The notes under the pieces: generated by a model
Seen by the model: the letters and a program-made list of their open reading frames with translations, nothing else
Database searches by the model: none
What the model was told of the DNA's origin: nothing
Made by a program: the position numbers and the translations under genes
DNA from: Peribacillus frigoritolerans
Lineage (GTDB): Bacteria > Bacillota > Bacilli > Bacillales > DSM-1321
DNA: 64,000 nt
Direction of reading: 5' to 3'
NCBI RefSeq assembly: GCF_040250305.1
Contig: NZ_CP158190.1
Span: 5,488,001 to 5,552,000, forward strand
Part shown: positions 47,620 through 56,648 of the stretch, piece after piece
Layout: each line of letters begins with the position of its first letter
Numbering within the stretch: the first letter of the stretch is position 1

Positions 47620-48564
47620 TTATGATTTTTTACGGTCAAGTAAGACCGCGATTAATATAACTGCACCTTTTACCACTTGCTGGTAAAAAGAGGATACACC
47701 AAGTAAATTCATGCCGTTATTCAAGGTACCGATGATCAGGACACCGACCAGCGTACCGAACAAGCGCCCTTTACCGCCTGAAAGGCTCGTTCCGCCCAGC
47801 ACTACGGCTGCGATGGCATCCATTTCATAGGATTGGCCTGCCGTCGGCTGTGCCGAATTCAGACGGGATGTCAAAATGGCACCGGCAATGGCCGCCATCG
47901 TACCGGCCAGACCATAGATGGCCACCTTGACCCGGTCAACTTTAATCCCCGAAATACGGGAAGCCCTTTCATTTCCTCCAATGGCATAAGTTTTACGGCC
48001 AAAGGATGTTTTATGAAGCAGGAACCATAGGATTAAGAAAGCGATGACCATCACAACGGCCGGTACTGGCACTCCAAGGAAGTAACCTCTCCCAAGCATC
48101 TGGAACATAACGGAATCGCCAATTCCTGTAATCGGCTTTCCATCCGTATACACAAGCGTTAATCCCCGGAAAATCGTCATGGTGGCCAGTGTCACGATGA
48201 AAGGGGCCATTTTACCCTTTGAAACGAGTATCCCATTGATTACACCCATTATTGCACCTAGTAGAATGCCTACTAATATTGCTAAAATCGGATCTAATCC
48301 CGAGACCATCATACCAGCCATAAGTGCGCTGGATAGAGCTAAAATGGAACCGACGGACAAGTCGATGCCGCCTGTCAATATGATAAAGGTCATTCCAAAT
48401 GCAATAAGTGCATTAATGGAGGTTTGACGCAATAAATTCAAAATATTATTCGGTTCCATGAATGATGGATTTAAAACGGTTATTACGATAAATAAAAGTA
48501 CCAGGGCGAGTAACGGACCGAATTTCTGCCAAATCCCGCTTTTCCCTGTAGCCTCAAGTTTCAT
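47620..48564 (-). CDS. rbsC: Ribose ABC transporter permease
   Basis: This 314-residue permease has about eight to ten helices. The segment ILTGGIDLSVGSILALSSAL near residues 62-81 is the family signature, and the EAA-like loop GGNERASRISGIKVDRVK near 196-213 docks on RbsA. It follows rbsA with one base between stop and start. Confidence 0.93.
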   Translation of the reverse strand: MKLEATGKSGIWQKFGPLLALVLLFIVITVLNPSFMEPNNILNLLRQTSINALIAFGMTFIILTGGIDLSVGSILALSSALMAGMMVSGLDPILAILVGILLGAIMGVINGILVSKGKMAPFIVTLATMTIFRGLTLVYTDGKPITGIGDSVMFQMLGRGYFLGVPVPAVVMVIAFLILWFLLHKTSFGRKTYAIGGNERASRISGIKVDRVKVAIYGLAGTMAAIAGAILTSRLNSAQPTAGQSYEMDAIAAVVLGGTSLSGGKGRLFGTLVGVLIIGTLNNGMNLLGVSSFYQQVVKGAVILIAVLLDRKKS

Positions 48565-48565
48565 C

Positions 48566-50056
48566 CTAGTTCCCTCCTGTCGCCAATGCCATAATTTTTT
48601 CTTGCGTCGCTTCCTGCTTTAACAATTCCCCAGCAATCTCACCTTCGTGAACGACAAGGATTCTATCACTCATTCCAATGATTTCCGGAAGCTCTGACGA
48701 AACCATGATGATGGCGATGCCTCGCTCCGTCAATTCATTCATCAACTCGTAAATTTCACGTTTTGCGCCAACATCTATGCCTCTGGTCGGTTCATCCATA
48801 ATTAAAACTTTAGGGGAAGTACCGATCCATTTGGCTATTACCACCTTCTGTTGATTTCCTCCGGATAGATTGCCGATGACCGTTTCAGCAGAAGATGTCT
48901 TTACATGAAGTCGCTTAATCATCATTTCGGCAAAGTTCATCTCATCTTCCGTTTTTACGATTCCGTTAGGAGCAAAACTTTTGAGATTCGGCAAGCCGAT
49001 ATTTTCCCTTACAGAAAAGTCCAGGATCAACCCCTCTTCTTTCCGATTTTCCGTAATGAAAGCCAGGCCGTGTCGAACTGCATCCGTTGGTTTTCGTATG
49101 GAAACCTTCTTGCCTTCAATGGTGATTTCACCCCTGTCTATTTGGTCGACACCAAAAAGGGCGCGCATTATTTCTGTTCTTCCTGCTCCCATCAATCCGG
49201 CGACACCGACAATCTCACCTTGGCGAACCGCGAAATGGATATCTTCAAAAAGCCCCTTTTTAGTTAAACCTTTTACATCAAGGACTATGTCGCCAGGATT
49301 CGCTTCACGATGAGGAAAACGGTCCTCCAGCTCCCGCCCTACCATTTTTTGAACGACTTCATCGAAATTTGTATCTGCAATTCTTTTCGTATCGACGGTT
49401 TTTCCGTCACGCATTACAGTGATCCGGTCACAAATGGCGAATATTTCTTCCATCCGATGAGAAATATAAACAAGCGAAACACCCTTTTTGGTAAGTCCCT
49501 TCATCACTTCAAAGAGCTTCTCTATTTCCCTATCAGTTAAAGCTGCTGTGGGCTCGTCCATGATGATGACTTCGGCATCCGTCATGAGCGCCTTGGCAAT
49601 TTCAATCATTTGCTGTTCCCCGACAGAACACAATCCGGCTTCCTTATCAAAAGGAAGGGAAATATTAAGTGTTTTAAAAATCTCGTTTGCACGCGCTTTC
49701 ATTTGTTTCGTCTTCAGGACGCCGAAGGCATTCACCATTTCCCTGCCGATAAATAGATTCTCCAGCACGGTCATTTCTGGCCAAATATTCAATTCCTGAC
49801 GAATAAAGGCCATTCCTGCCTCTTCCGCTTCCTTTGAATCCTTGAATGAGGTTTCTTTACCGTTAATCTCAATCGTCCCTTGATCTTGTTTATGCAGCCC
49901 GGTCAAAATGTTCATCAAGGTTGATTTCCCCGCACCATTTTCCCCCATTAGCGCATGTACTTCCCCAGCCTCTAAAGAAAAATGAACACCTTCCAATACC
50001 TTGTTTTGACCAAATGCTTTATAAATATTGTGCATTTCGATTTGCATGCTCATCAT
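48566..50056 (-). CDS. rbsA: Ribose ABC transporter ATPase (two ABC domains)
   Basis: RbsA is the tandem ATPase of the importer, 496 residues. The first domain has Walker [15 protein letters not shown] near 38 and Walker [13 protein letters not shown]. The second has [16 protein letters not shown] near 290, signature [15 protein letters not shown] and [18 protein letters not shown], which is typical of sugar importers. Three ATG codons compete at the start (50056, 50053 and 50047) with only a weak ribosome site. Confidence 0.92.
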   Translation of the reverse strand: MMSMQIEMHNIYKAFGQNKVLEGVHFSLEAGEVHALMGENGAGKSTLMNILTGLHKQDQGTIEINGKETSFKDSKEAEEAGMAFIRQELNIWPEMTVLENLFIGREMVNAFGVLKTKQMKARANEIFKTLNISLPFDKEAGLCSVGEQQMIEIAKALMTDAEVIIMDEPTAALTDREIEKLFEVMKGLTKKGVSLVYISHRMEEIFAICDRITVMRDGKTVDTKRIADTNFDEVVQKMVGRELEDRFPHREANPGDIVLDVKGLTKKGLFEDIHFAVRQGEIVGVAGLMGAGRTEIMRALFGVDQIDRGEITIEGKKVSIRKPTDAVRHGLAFITENRKEEGLILDFSVRENIGLPNLKSFAPNGIVKTEDEMNFAEMMIKRLHVKTSSAETVIGNLSGGNQQKVVIAKWIGTSPKVLIMDEPTRGIDVGAKREIYELMNELTERGIAIIMVSSELPEIIGMSDRILVVHEGEIAGELLKQEATQEKIMALATGGN

Positions 50057-50065
50057 CTCATTTCT

Positions 50066-50458
50066 TTAAAAGAATACTCCAGACTGCAATATGCAATTTG
50101 AATATGGCGTCGTCTCCCCGGTCCGGATTATTGCTTTCGCGTTACTTGTCAGCCTTTTAAAATCCTCATGGGAAACATATTCAATCGCTGCTCCGAATTG
50201 CTGCTCCATGTATTGATGCTGTTCCGGGTTTTTAACCTTCACTTCTGTGGCAGCGATAACTTTTTCAACAACCATATCTTCGTGAACCGCCCGGACGACA
50301 TCTTGAAATGATGGTGTTCCAGGCGTCAATGCTAAATCTATCTTGCATACTCCAGGTGGCACCGGCAGCCCGGCATCACCTACGACAATATAATCGGTAT
50401 GACCAAGGTCAACCAGGACCTTGGCTATTGAACTATTGATGATTCCTTGACGTTTCAT
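50066..50458 (-). CDS. rbsD: D-ribose pyranase
   Basis: RbsD converts beta-pyranose ribose to the furanose form used by ribokinase. The 130-residue chain keeps [19 protein letters not shown] with the catalytic His near residue 20, and the terminal [13 protein letters not shown]. It overlaps rbsK by four bases. Confidence 0.93.
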   Translation of the reverse strand: MKRQGIINSSIAKVLVDLGHTDYIVVGDAGLPVPPGVCKIDLALTPGTPSFQDVVRAVHEDMVVEKVIAATEVKVKNPEQHQYMEQQFGAAIEYVSHEDFKRLTSNAKAIIRTGETTPYSNCILQSGVFF

Positions 50459-51339
50459 GCTTCAAAGCCCCTCTCGACCTCTAACCTTTGCGGCATGCCG
50501 CCTTGTGCGCCTAATTTCGTCACGGAAATGGAGGCTGCCCGGTTCGCGAACAACAAACATTCGTCAAAACTTTTTCCTTCTGCAACAGCCACCGCAAAGG
50601 CAGCATTGAAAGTATCCCCTGCCCCTGTCGTATCCACCGCTTCCACTTCAAAACTTGGAACAACCTTTTCTTCATGTCCGTCAAAATAACGGACGCCATT
50701 TTTCCCTTCGGTAATGAATAATTTATTTGGATACTCAGTCAAGACTTCCGTTCTATCTCTCCCATTGAATAGTATCTCGAATTCATGTTCATTCGGAGTA
50801 AGGAATGATGCCTGTTGAATGACAGCCTCGCTTAGCTTGCGGGCGGGAGCTGGGTTCAATAGTAATCTCTTTTGAAGCGTGTTGCACAAGTCAGCCAGAA
50901 ACTCCACCGTTTCCTCAGGTATTTCCTGCTGAACCAACACGATATCCGAATCTTCTATTACTTTTTTCGCCTTTTGTACATATTCAGGAGTAATGAAATC
51001 ATTCGCACCTTTTACGACAATAATGCTGTTATCACCTTCCGAAAGGGTAATGTGTGCTGTCCCGGAAGCAGACCCTGTAACCGGTTCCACATACTCCGTG
51101 TTTACATGATTTTTTTTCAGGTTTTCTAAGATGATCTCTCCATAGACATCATCTCCTACACATCCAACCATCGACACTTCTGCACCAAGACGTGCCGCTG
51201 CAACAGCCTGGTTGGCTCCCTTTCCTCCAGGAACCGTGATAAAGGACTCCCCTAAAACCGTTTCCCCCGCCATTGGCCGTTTGGCTGATGTCACCACTAA
51301 GTCCATTGACGAACTTCCGACTACTGCAATTCTAATCAT
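50455..51339 (-). CDS. rbsK: Ribokinase
   Basis: RbsK phosphorylates ribose to ribose-5-phosphate. At 294 residues it has the PfkB signatures [20 protein letters not shown] near 39-58 and [20 protein letters not shown] near 239-258, with catalytic Asp in GAGD. The ATG at 51339 overlaps the rbsR stop by four bases. Confidence 0.94.
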   Translation of the reverse strand: MIRIAVVGSSSMDLVVTSAKRPMAGETVLGESFITVPGGKGANQAVAAARLGAEVSMVGCVGDDVYGEIILENLKKNHVNTEYVEPVTGSASGTAHITLSEGDNSIIVVKGANDFITPEYVQKAKKVIEDSDIVLVQQEIPEETVEFLADLCNTLQKRLLLNPAPARKLSEAVIQQASFLTPNEHEFEILFNGRDRTEVLTEYPNKLFITEGKNGVRYFDGHEEKVVPSFEVEAVDTTGAGDTFNAAFAVAVAEGKSFDECLLFANRAASISVTKLGAQGGMPQRLEVERGFEA

Positions 51340-52322
51340 GTCTTCTCCGCCTTCCTTCTCGTTGTTTGTCTCTCCACAAAAGAAACAGGGAGCTTTTTAT
51401 GTGTTACTTCCATTTTTTCTTGATTGATCCTTTTAATTAGCATTTCCGCCGCTTGTGCCCCCATCTCATAGGCTGGCTGCCGAATTGTCGATAAAGGCGG
51501 GTGCAATAACGCTGTGAAGGCAATATCATCATAGCCGATCAATTGTATGTCTTCCGGTATCCGTATTCCCCGTTTTAAAATCTCTTGAAGTGCGGCGGCT
51601 GCAACAATATCATTACAAGCAATGATTCCATCGGTTTCCGGATATTGCTCGAAAAGCTGCTTCACGCATGTTTGGCCGCCCTGAAGAGTTAGGGATGAAT
51701 CCATGACTTGCACGTTCACTTTTGCTTGTTTCAATTCTTCCAATGCTGCCATGTACCGTTCATATACAGGCTTTATTTCGACTGGCCCCCTAATGAGGAC
51801 GATATTCGTACTACCTCTATCCAGCAATACGCGTGCTGCCAGCTTACCGCCTGTCTTTTGATCGGAATAAACAGCTGGTAACTTCTCAGCTGTACGGTCG
51901 AGAAGGACAACTGGAATATCCAGATTATCGAAATTTTCATTGGCTTCTTCACTAGTTGAAGCAATCATGCCCACTACATTATTTTGCAGGAATGTGTCGA
52001 TATATTCTATTTCTTTATCTCTCTTTTCATCACTATTTCCAAAAATTAACCGATAACCAAATTGCTGCAGATAATCCTCGACACCTCTTGCCATTTCTGG
52101 GAAGAAGGGATTCGTAATGTCCGGCAAAATCAAACCAACCAATTTGGATTTACGTTTGTAGAGGGATCTTGCCACTTCATTCGGTTTATAATTCAATTTT
52201 TCAACAGCTGCCATGACCACCTTTTTTGTGTCCTCATGTGCATAACCACTGCCATTCATAACTCTGGAAACCGTTGCCACAGAAACTCCAGCTTCCTTTG
52301 CCACATCCCGAATAGTTGCCAA
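51336..52322 (-). CDS. rbsR: LacI-family repressor of the rbs operon
   Basis: RbsR has the LacI HTH at the N-terminus (TIRDVAKEAGVSVATVSRVM), the hinge region NYKPNEVARSL, and a sugar-sensing domain with GLILPDITNPFFPEMARGVE and LIGYDDIAFTALLHPPLSTI. I place the start at TTG 52322 behind GAGGGTGAT, giving 328 residues. The longer frame to 52361 would run through the operator. First gene of the operon, hence autoregulated. Confidence 0.92.
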   Translation of the reverse strand: MATIRDVAKEAGVSVATVSRVMNGSGYAHEDTKKVVMAAVEKLNYKPNEVARSLYKRKSKLVGLILPDITNPFFPEMARGVEDYLQQFGYRLIFGNSDEKRDKEIEYIDTFLQNNVVGMIASTSEEANENFDNLDIPVVLLDRTAEKLPAVYSDQKTGGKLAARVLLDRGSTNIVLIRGPVEIKPVYERYMAALEELKQAKVNVQVMDSSLTLQGGQTCVKQLFEQYPETDGIIACNDIVAAAALQEILKRGIRIPEDIQLIGYDDIAFTALLHPPLSTIRQPAYEMGAQAAEMLIKRINQEKMEVTHKKLPVSFVERQTTRRKAEKT

Positions 52323-52342
52323 TATATCACCCTCAATACTTT

Positions 52343-52360
52343 TGTGTAACCGTTTACACA
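52343..52360. promoter_or_regulatory. Operator of rbsR (RbsR and/or CcpA)
   Basis: TGTGTAACCGTTTACACA is a near-perfect 18-bp palindrome around a central CG, 20 bases upstream of the rbsR start. LacI-family repressors, RbsR and CcpA alike, bind this pattern. Confidence 0.75.
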
Positions 52361-52465
52361 TAGCTTATCACCAATTTAAATGAACGGCAAGCCCTATACC
52401 AAAGATAATTTTTAGGGAATTTGACCTAAAACTGAAGGAAACAGGAGTTCTACCTAACTGTTAAA

Positions 52466-52623
52466 ACTAAGTTGATTGGAGTGGAAGGTACGAGACTCCT
52501 GCGGGAAAAGCGCGTCCAAGGGAGACCCCCGCAGACGCAAGCCGAGGAGGCTCACGGACCGCACCGCGGAAAGCGAGTGCCTGGAGCGGAAATCAACGGT
52601 CTAATTGTAAAAGCCATAAAAAT
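52466..52623 (+). repeat. Dispersed palindromic repeat, copy A
   Basis: About 158 bases beginning ACTAAGTTGATTGGAG and ending TAAAAGCCATAAA. It is almost identical to the copy at 52697. The ends GTTGATTGGAGTGGAAGGTA and GGAGCGGAAATCAAC are partly complementary, and GAGACTCCTGCGGG pairs with CCCCGCAGACGCAAG in part, so an RNA could fold into a long hairpin. It is a family of intergenic repeats rather than a gene. Confidence 0.8.
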
Positions 52624-52696
52624 ACTGTGGAAAGGTGGTCGGAACACATATTAACATCTTCAACTCCTTAGATATGGTTTCTATCTAAATTTAATG

Positions 52697-52853
52697 ACTA
52701 AGTTGATTGGAGTGGAAGGTACGAGACTCCTGCGGGAAAAGCGTGTCTAGGGGAGACCCCGCAGGCGCAAGCCGAGGAGGCTCCCTGACCGCCCGCGGAA
52801 AGCGAGTGCCTGGAGCGGAAATCAACGGTCTAATTGTAAAAGCCATAAAAAAA
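52697..52853 (+). repeat. Dispersed palindromic repeat, copy B
   Basis: Second direct copy, 231 bases after the start of copy A, with a handful of substitutions and small indels (for example CGTGTCTAGGGG for CGCGTCCAAGGG). It is bounded on its right by a hairpin terminator. Confidence 0.8.
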
Positions 52854-52892
52854 CAGTAGACAAACTCGATTTTCATGGAGTTTGACTACTGT
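52853..52892. terminator. Hairpin at the border of repeat B
   Basis: ACAGTAG-A-CAAACTC (52853-52867) pairs with GAGTTTG-A-CTACTGT (52878-52892) except for one central A:A mismatch. It abuts repeat B and may terminate transcription on either strand. Confidence 0.6.
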
Positions 52893-52896
52893 CTGA

Positions 52897-52922
52897 AATT
52901 GGCTCAAAAACCTGAGCCAGTT
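52897..52922 (-). terminator. Terminator of the siderophore operon
   Basis: TGGCTC (52900-52905) and GAGCCA (52914-52919), extended by A/T pairs, form a stem just after the last siderophore gene. The T-tract on the minus strand is imperfect. Confidence 0.6.
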
Positions 52923-52927
52923 TAACT

Positions 52928-54739
52928 TTAAAGCGATTTTGCAGGTAACTTTTCATAAAGGGCATTATTCACATGCCCAAACTCAGATGCATGCGGACGG
53001 TCTTCACCATCGCTATATCCATATTGAAGCATCCGATTTCTATTCAGGCAGAGTTTTGTTAATTTTGGCGCAAAGAAATTGAATGTATCGAAACGATCCT
53101 GTAACATAGGGAATTTTTTCTGATGTGCCAGGATTGTTCGGGCGACGCCTTCCCAGAAAGCATTCTCATCCAAAAGGGACCTCTTCATGAGAAGTGTTGA
53201 CAAGTATCGGAAATGACAGATGAATAGTCCCGTGAAAATGAATTGAACCAGCCCCTCTGGAGTCTCACTTCTTAGTACTTTCCTTAAATCATCAGGAAGG
53301 CTGCTTAATTCAGGAAGCGGCTGATCACTTACGTTTACATCATCTACAAAATCCTTGATGGCCAAACGGTGAGGCTTGTAATCCTTCAAAACTAAAATGG
53401 TATTTTGACCATGCGGCGAGAAGACCAATCCATATTGATAGATAAAATGCAGTAATGGGGATAGGATGACGTCGAATAATTGAGCTGTCCAGGCTTCTGC
53501 AGTCAATCCCGATTTTTCAATAAGGCTTTCCACATATGGTTTACCTTTGCTGTCTACATGTAAAAGGGACGCAAGCGTAATGGGCTTTTCGCCTTCTTCC
53601 ATATAACTGTAAATACTTTCTCTCCAAATCCCCCCCAGCATCTCTAAATATTGATACGGTACATTCTCTAGCTTGGAATAATACGGGTGATCAACATTTA
53701 AACTGGCCACTTCACCAGGAAGCACTACTTTGCATTGTTCTTTCAAGAATGAATCATTTTCATAAATGTTCTTTATATACGTTGTGATTTTTGGGGCAAT
53801 GACCGTGCGTTCAGCTGGCAATCCACGGTAGACTAGCGTATTTAAAATGCTCATCGGCAGCTTGACGTGGTGTTTATCCTTATTCGATACATTAACAAAT
53901 GTCCGGATGGATTGTTGCGGCAGATACTTATCAGGACCATTTCCCAAAGCTACGATCAGCCCTTTAGCCAGGTCATCGGTAAAGTTCTGGATGATTACAT
54001 TCTTCCACTGCCATTCATGAACTGGGAGGTAGTAATAGTTTTCTGCGTTCAGCCCTTTTTCTGTCAATATCTTTGCAAATGATTTTTGGGTTTCCCCATC
54101 CAGTTCATTCTCCATCAGTTGCTTATAGGATAACGTTTCGACTGAATTGAACTCACCCCTCGTTTTATGGACGGCAATCCAGGATAACTGAACTTCCTTC
54201 TGGTTTTCTGGGGCGAACTGCAAATAATCATCATAACCGAAACCGATTCTTCCCTTGTTATAAGCAATCCAAGGGTGACCGCTCATTTCTCCTTCAAGTA
54301 ATGCATAATCCAGTTCAACTAAATCATCCGCATCTTGTTCAGGTTTGGATAGCAATTGGAGATCCGCAAGCAGCGTATGATGGAATTCTTTGATTAAATG
54401 TCCTGTTGTTTCTGCAGTCATCCCAATTAACGGCTGGATGTCCAAAATGAATTGAATGGCATCCTTGGCCTGTGTAAAACCTTCCGTTTCACATTCCTGG
54501 ATCGACTCGGCCTGTACCTCATAGCTGTCAAAAAGACGGGGCGACGCCAAAAATCGATAAGATTTCCCCTCATTTATCTTTAACTCATATAGATTTCCTG
54601 CTGCGTTTTCGTTCAGGACAGCTGGATGGATCATATCTTCATACATATACTCAGAAATCATCTTTGCCAGCAGGTTTTGGTTTACTATCGACCAATTTTT
54701 TTCTGAAACTGCCTGTTCCACTTCATTTATGAACTGCAT
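52928..54739 (-). CDS. NIS siderophore synthetase, IucC/RhbF-like
   Basis: This 603-residue IucA/IucC-family ligase joins a hydroxamate-bearing amine to the citrate half made by its partner at 56638. The ATP-binding segment FSPHGQNTILVLKDYKPH near 435-452 has the conserved HxQN-type triad, and VHEWQWKNVIIQNF near 248-261 the HxWQxK motif. A C-terminal FhuF-like region follows. ATG 54739 lies eight bases after GGAAGGGGAG. It is last in the operon, the place of rhbF in rhizobactin genes. Confidence 0.9.
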   Translation of the reverse strand: MQFINEVEQAVSEKNWSIVNQNLLAKMISEYMYEDMIHPAVLNENAAGNLYELKINEGKSYRFLASPRLFDSYEVQAESIQECETEGFTQAKDAIQFILDIQPLIGMTAETTGHLIKEFHHTLLADLQLLSKPEQDADDLVELDYALLEGEMSGHPWIAYNKGRIGFGYDDYLQFAPENQKEVQLSWIAVHKTRGEFNSVETLSYKQLMENELDGETQKSFAKILTEKGLNAENYYYLPVHEWQWKNVIIQNFTDDLAKGLIVALGNGPDKYLPQQSIRTFVNVSNKDKHHVKLPMSILNTLVYRGLPAERTVIAPKITTYIKNIYENDSFLKEQCKVVLPGEVASLNVDHPYYSKLENVPYQYLEMLGGIWRESIYSYMEEGEKPITLASLLHVDSKGKPYVESLIEKSGLTAEAWTAQLFDVILSPLLHFIYQYGLVFSPHGQNTILVLKDYKPHRLAIKDFVDDVNVSDQPLPELSSLPDDLRKVLRSETPEGLVQFIFTGLFICHFRYLSTLLMKRSLLDENAFWEGVARTILAHQKKFPMLQDRFDTFNFFAPKLTKLCLNRNRMLQYGYSDGEDRPHASEFGHVNNALYEKLPAKSL

Positions 54740-54760
54740 ATAATTCTCCCCTTCCTTCTC

Positions 54761-56089
54761 TTAGTAAGCCATGACGGGTGTTTTTACACGGAATGACTGA
54801 AATGCACCCTTTGGCTTCGATGGATAAACTTCTTTACCTGCCAATTGATTGATGATAATCGAATTTCGGAATGCTCCTAAGCCTAGATCCGGAGCACCCA
54901 CACCATGTGTATGTATCTCGCCATTTTGAATAAAAAGGTGATTCGGTGTAGAGATGGCCGTTCCTACCCGATAGTCTTTCGTTATTGCAAGACGACCCAA
55001 GTCATCGCGGACTAAATGGTCCTCCATGGTTTCAAGGAATGCCGGAAGGGTTGATTTATAGCCCGTCCCAAAAACGATCGCCTCTGTATCCACATCAAAT
55101 TCGCTATCTTCTACCCACTGTCGGCATTTCAATTCCCAGCCCTTATCAGCAGGGTTAACCGCCGTAACTTCCGTCATTGCCCGAAGTTCAATGGACAGTT
55201 CGGCATTTCCAATCGATTTTTCATACATCTTGTCAAAAATTGCTGCGATTGTAGTGGCGCTGATGCCTTTATACAATAAATCCTGTTTCGGCAGGATTTC
55301 ATCCTTCTTTTCCTGCGGCAGCCGATAAAAGAAATCAAGGTAATCCGGCGTGAAGTATTCCAACCCGAGTTTTGAATATTCCATAGGGAAAAATCCCTTT
55401 GATCTTGTATACCAGTTTAGCTGGTAGCCATTTTCCTCCTGCTCATTAAGCAGATCCAGAAAGACCTCGGCTGCACTTTGTCCAGATCCGACAACCGTTA
55501 CGGATTTTTTCTTTAAGATATTTTCTTTATTCCGTAAATAATCGGCCGAATGCAGGATGCTCTCTCCCATATATGGATGAAAGGCCGATGGAACAGTCGG
55601 GGCGCTGCCAATTCCCATGACTACATGACGGCTATAATAGACTTCGATCTTTTGTGATTGTGCATCCCTAACACTGATTTGATAGCAGGGTTCATCTTGA
55701 TCCCCTATAAATTCAACCGCCTCCACCGCTTTTCCAAAACGGCAGCTATCAAGTTGACGGGCAGCCCAGCGGCAATAATCGTTATATTCTTTTCGCGGAA
55801 TCAAGAATTTTTCAAGGAAGTAGAAATGATAAAGCCGATCATGCTGCTGTAAATAATTCAGGTAACTATATGGGCTTGTCACATCTGCCATGCTAACCAA
55901 ATCGGCAAAGAACGGCACTTGCAGAGTTGTCCCTTCCAACAGCATCCCTTCATGCCAATTAAATTCCCGCTTTTTCTCAAAAAAGACGGCATTCAACTCC
56001 GGGGTTTTCTCCAAAAGGGCCGCAAGTCCAAGATTAAATGGACCTATCCCTATCCCTACCAGGTCATAGATAGATTGTTGCTTCTCCAT
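54761..56089 (-). CDS. Siderophore amine N-monooxygenase (RhbE/IucD-like)
   Basis: This 442-residue FAD and NADPH-dependent N-hydroxylase should hydroxylate the terminal amine of 1,3-diaminopropane. The FAD motif GIGIGPFNLGLAALL is near residues 12-26, the NADPH motif VVGSGQSAAEVFLDLL near 199-214 and the C-terminal FGTGYKST near 351-358. ATG 56089 overlaps the acetyltransferase end by 26 bases. Substrate is inferred from the neighbouring diaminopropane genes, not from the sequence alone. Confidence 0.9.
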   Translation of the reverse strand: MEKQQSIYDLVGIGIGPFNLGLAALLEKTPELNAVFFEKKREFNWHEGMLLEGTTLQVPFFADLVSMADVTSPYSYLNYLQQHDRLYHFYFLEKFLIPRKEYNDYCRWAARQLDSCRFGKAVEAVEFIGDQDEPCYQISVRDAQSQKIEVYYSRHVVMGIGSAPTVPSAFHPYMGESILHSADYLRNKENILKKKSVTVVGSGQSAAEVFLDLLNEQEENGYQLNWYTRSKGFFPMEYSKLGLEYFTPDYLDFFYRLPQEKKDEILPKQDLLYKGISATTIAAIFDKMYEKSIGNAELSIELRAMTEVTAVNPADKGWELKCRQWVEDSEFDVDTEAIVFGTGYKSTLPAFLETMEDHLVRDDLGRLAITKDYRVGTAISTPNHLFIQNGEIHTHGVGAPDLGLGAFRNSIIINQLAGKEVYPSKPKGAFQSFRVKTPVMAY

Positions 56090-56648
56090 AGTTCCACTTC
56101 CTCTCGAAATTCTCCCGTGTACATGACATTAGCAATGCTGTTTTGTCTGGGAGCTCAATCTCTTTAATTGGGGTAAACCCGCACTTTTCAAATAAATGAA
56201 TCATCTTTGCATTCCTGATATCCGGTTCTGCCATCACTTTGTTTGTTGTTGAAGTCAGTAGTTGGAATTTCACCATTGCACGTAAAAACGGCAAAGCCAG
56301 TCCTTTTCCTAGATAGTCCGGATCACCAATGAGTAAATGAATGCCTTGATCTCCCTCTTCGGATTCATAATAATCTTCGATGATATCGCCTTTTACCCAA
56401 TACGATTCCCAATAGCTCATGGGAATGGATTCCAGACAGCCTAAATAGAGTGTTTGGTGTGTATCAGCCAATGCCTTTTTTAAATGAACAGCGAATTTTT
56501 CTTTTGTGAAATTCAAATTCCAGTAGGGTATCACATGATCTTCATGCATCCATTTATGCAATGTATCCAAATCCCTCTCAAATTCAACTTTGACAAATGA
56601 AAGCTGATGATTACAGTCCTTAAGCATTTCTTCATAACTATTTTTCAT
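56064..56648 (-). CDS. Siderophore hydroxylamine acetyltransferase (RhbD/IucB-like GNAT)
   Basis: This protein of about 194 residues matches IucB/RhbD-type GNAT enzymes that acetylate the N-hydroxyl-amine to a hydroxamate. The acetyl-CoA loop region lies in HLLIGDPDYLGKGLALPFLR, and WMHEDHVIPYWNLNFTKE near residues 32-49 is typical of this subgroup. I start it at ATG 56648, overlapping the upstream synthetase by 11 bases. A frame extension to 56738 has no support. Confidence 0.87.
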   Translation of the reverse strand: MKNSYEEMLKDCNHQLSFVKVEFERDLDTLHKWMHEDHVIPYWNLNFTKEKFAVHLKKALADTHQTLYLGCLESIPMSYWESYWVKGDIIEDYYESEEGDQGIHLLIGDPDYLGKGLALPFLRAMVKFQLLTSTTNKVMAEPDIRNAKMIHLFEKCGFTPIKEIELPDKTALLMSCTRENFERKWNYGEATIYL

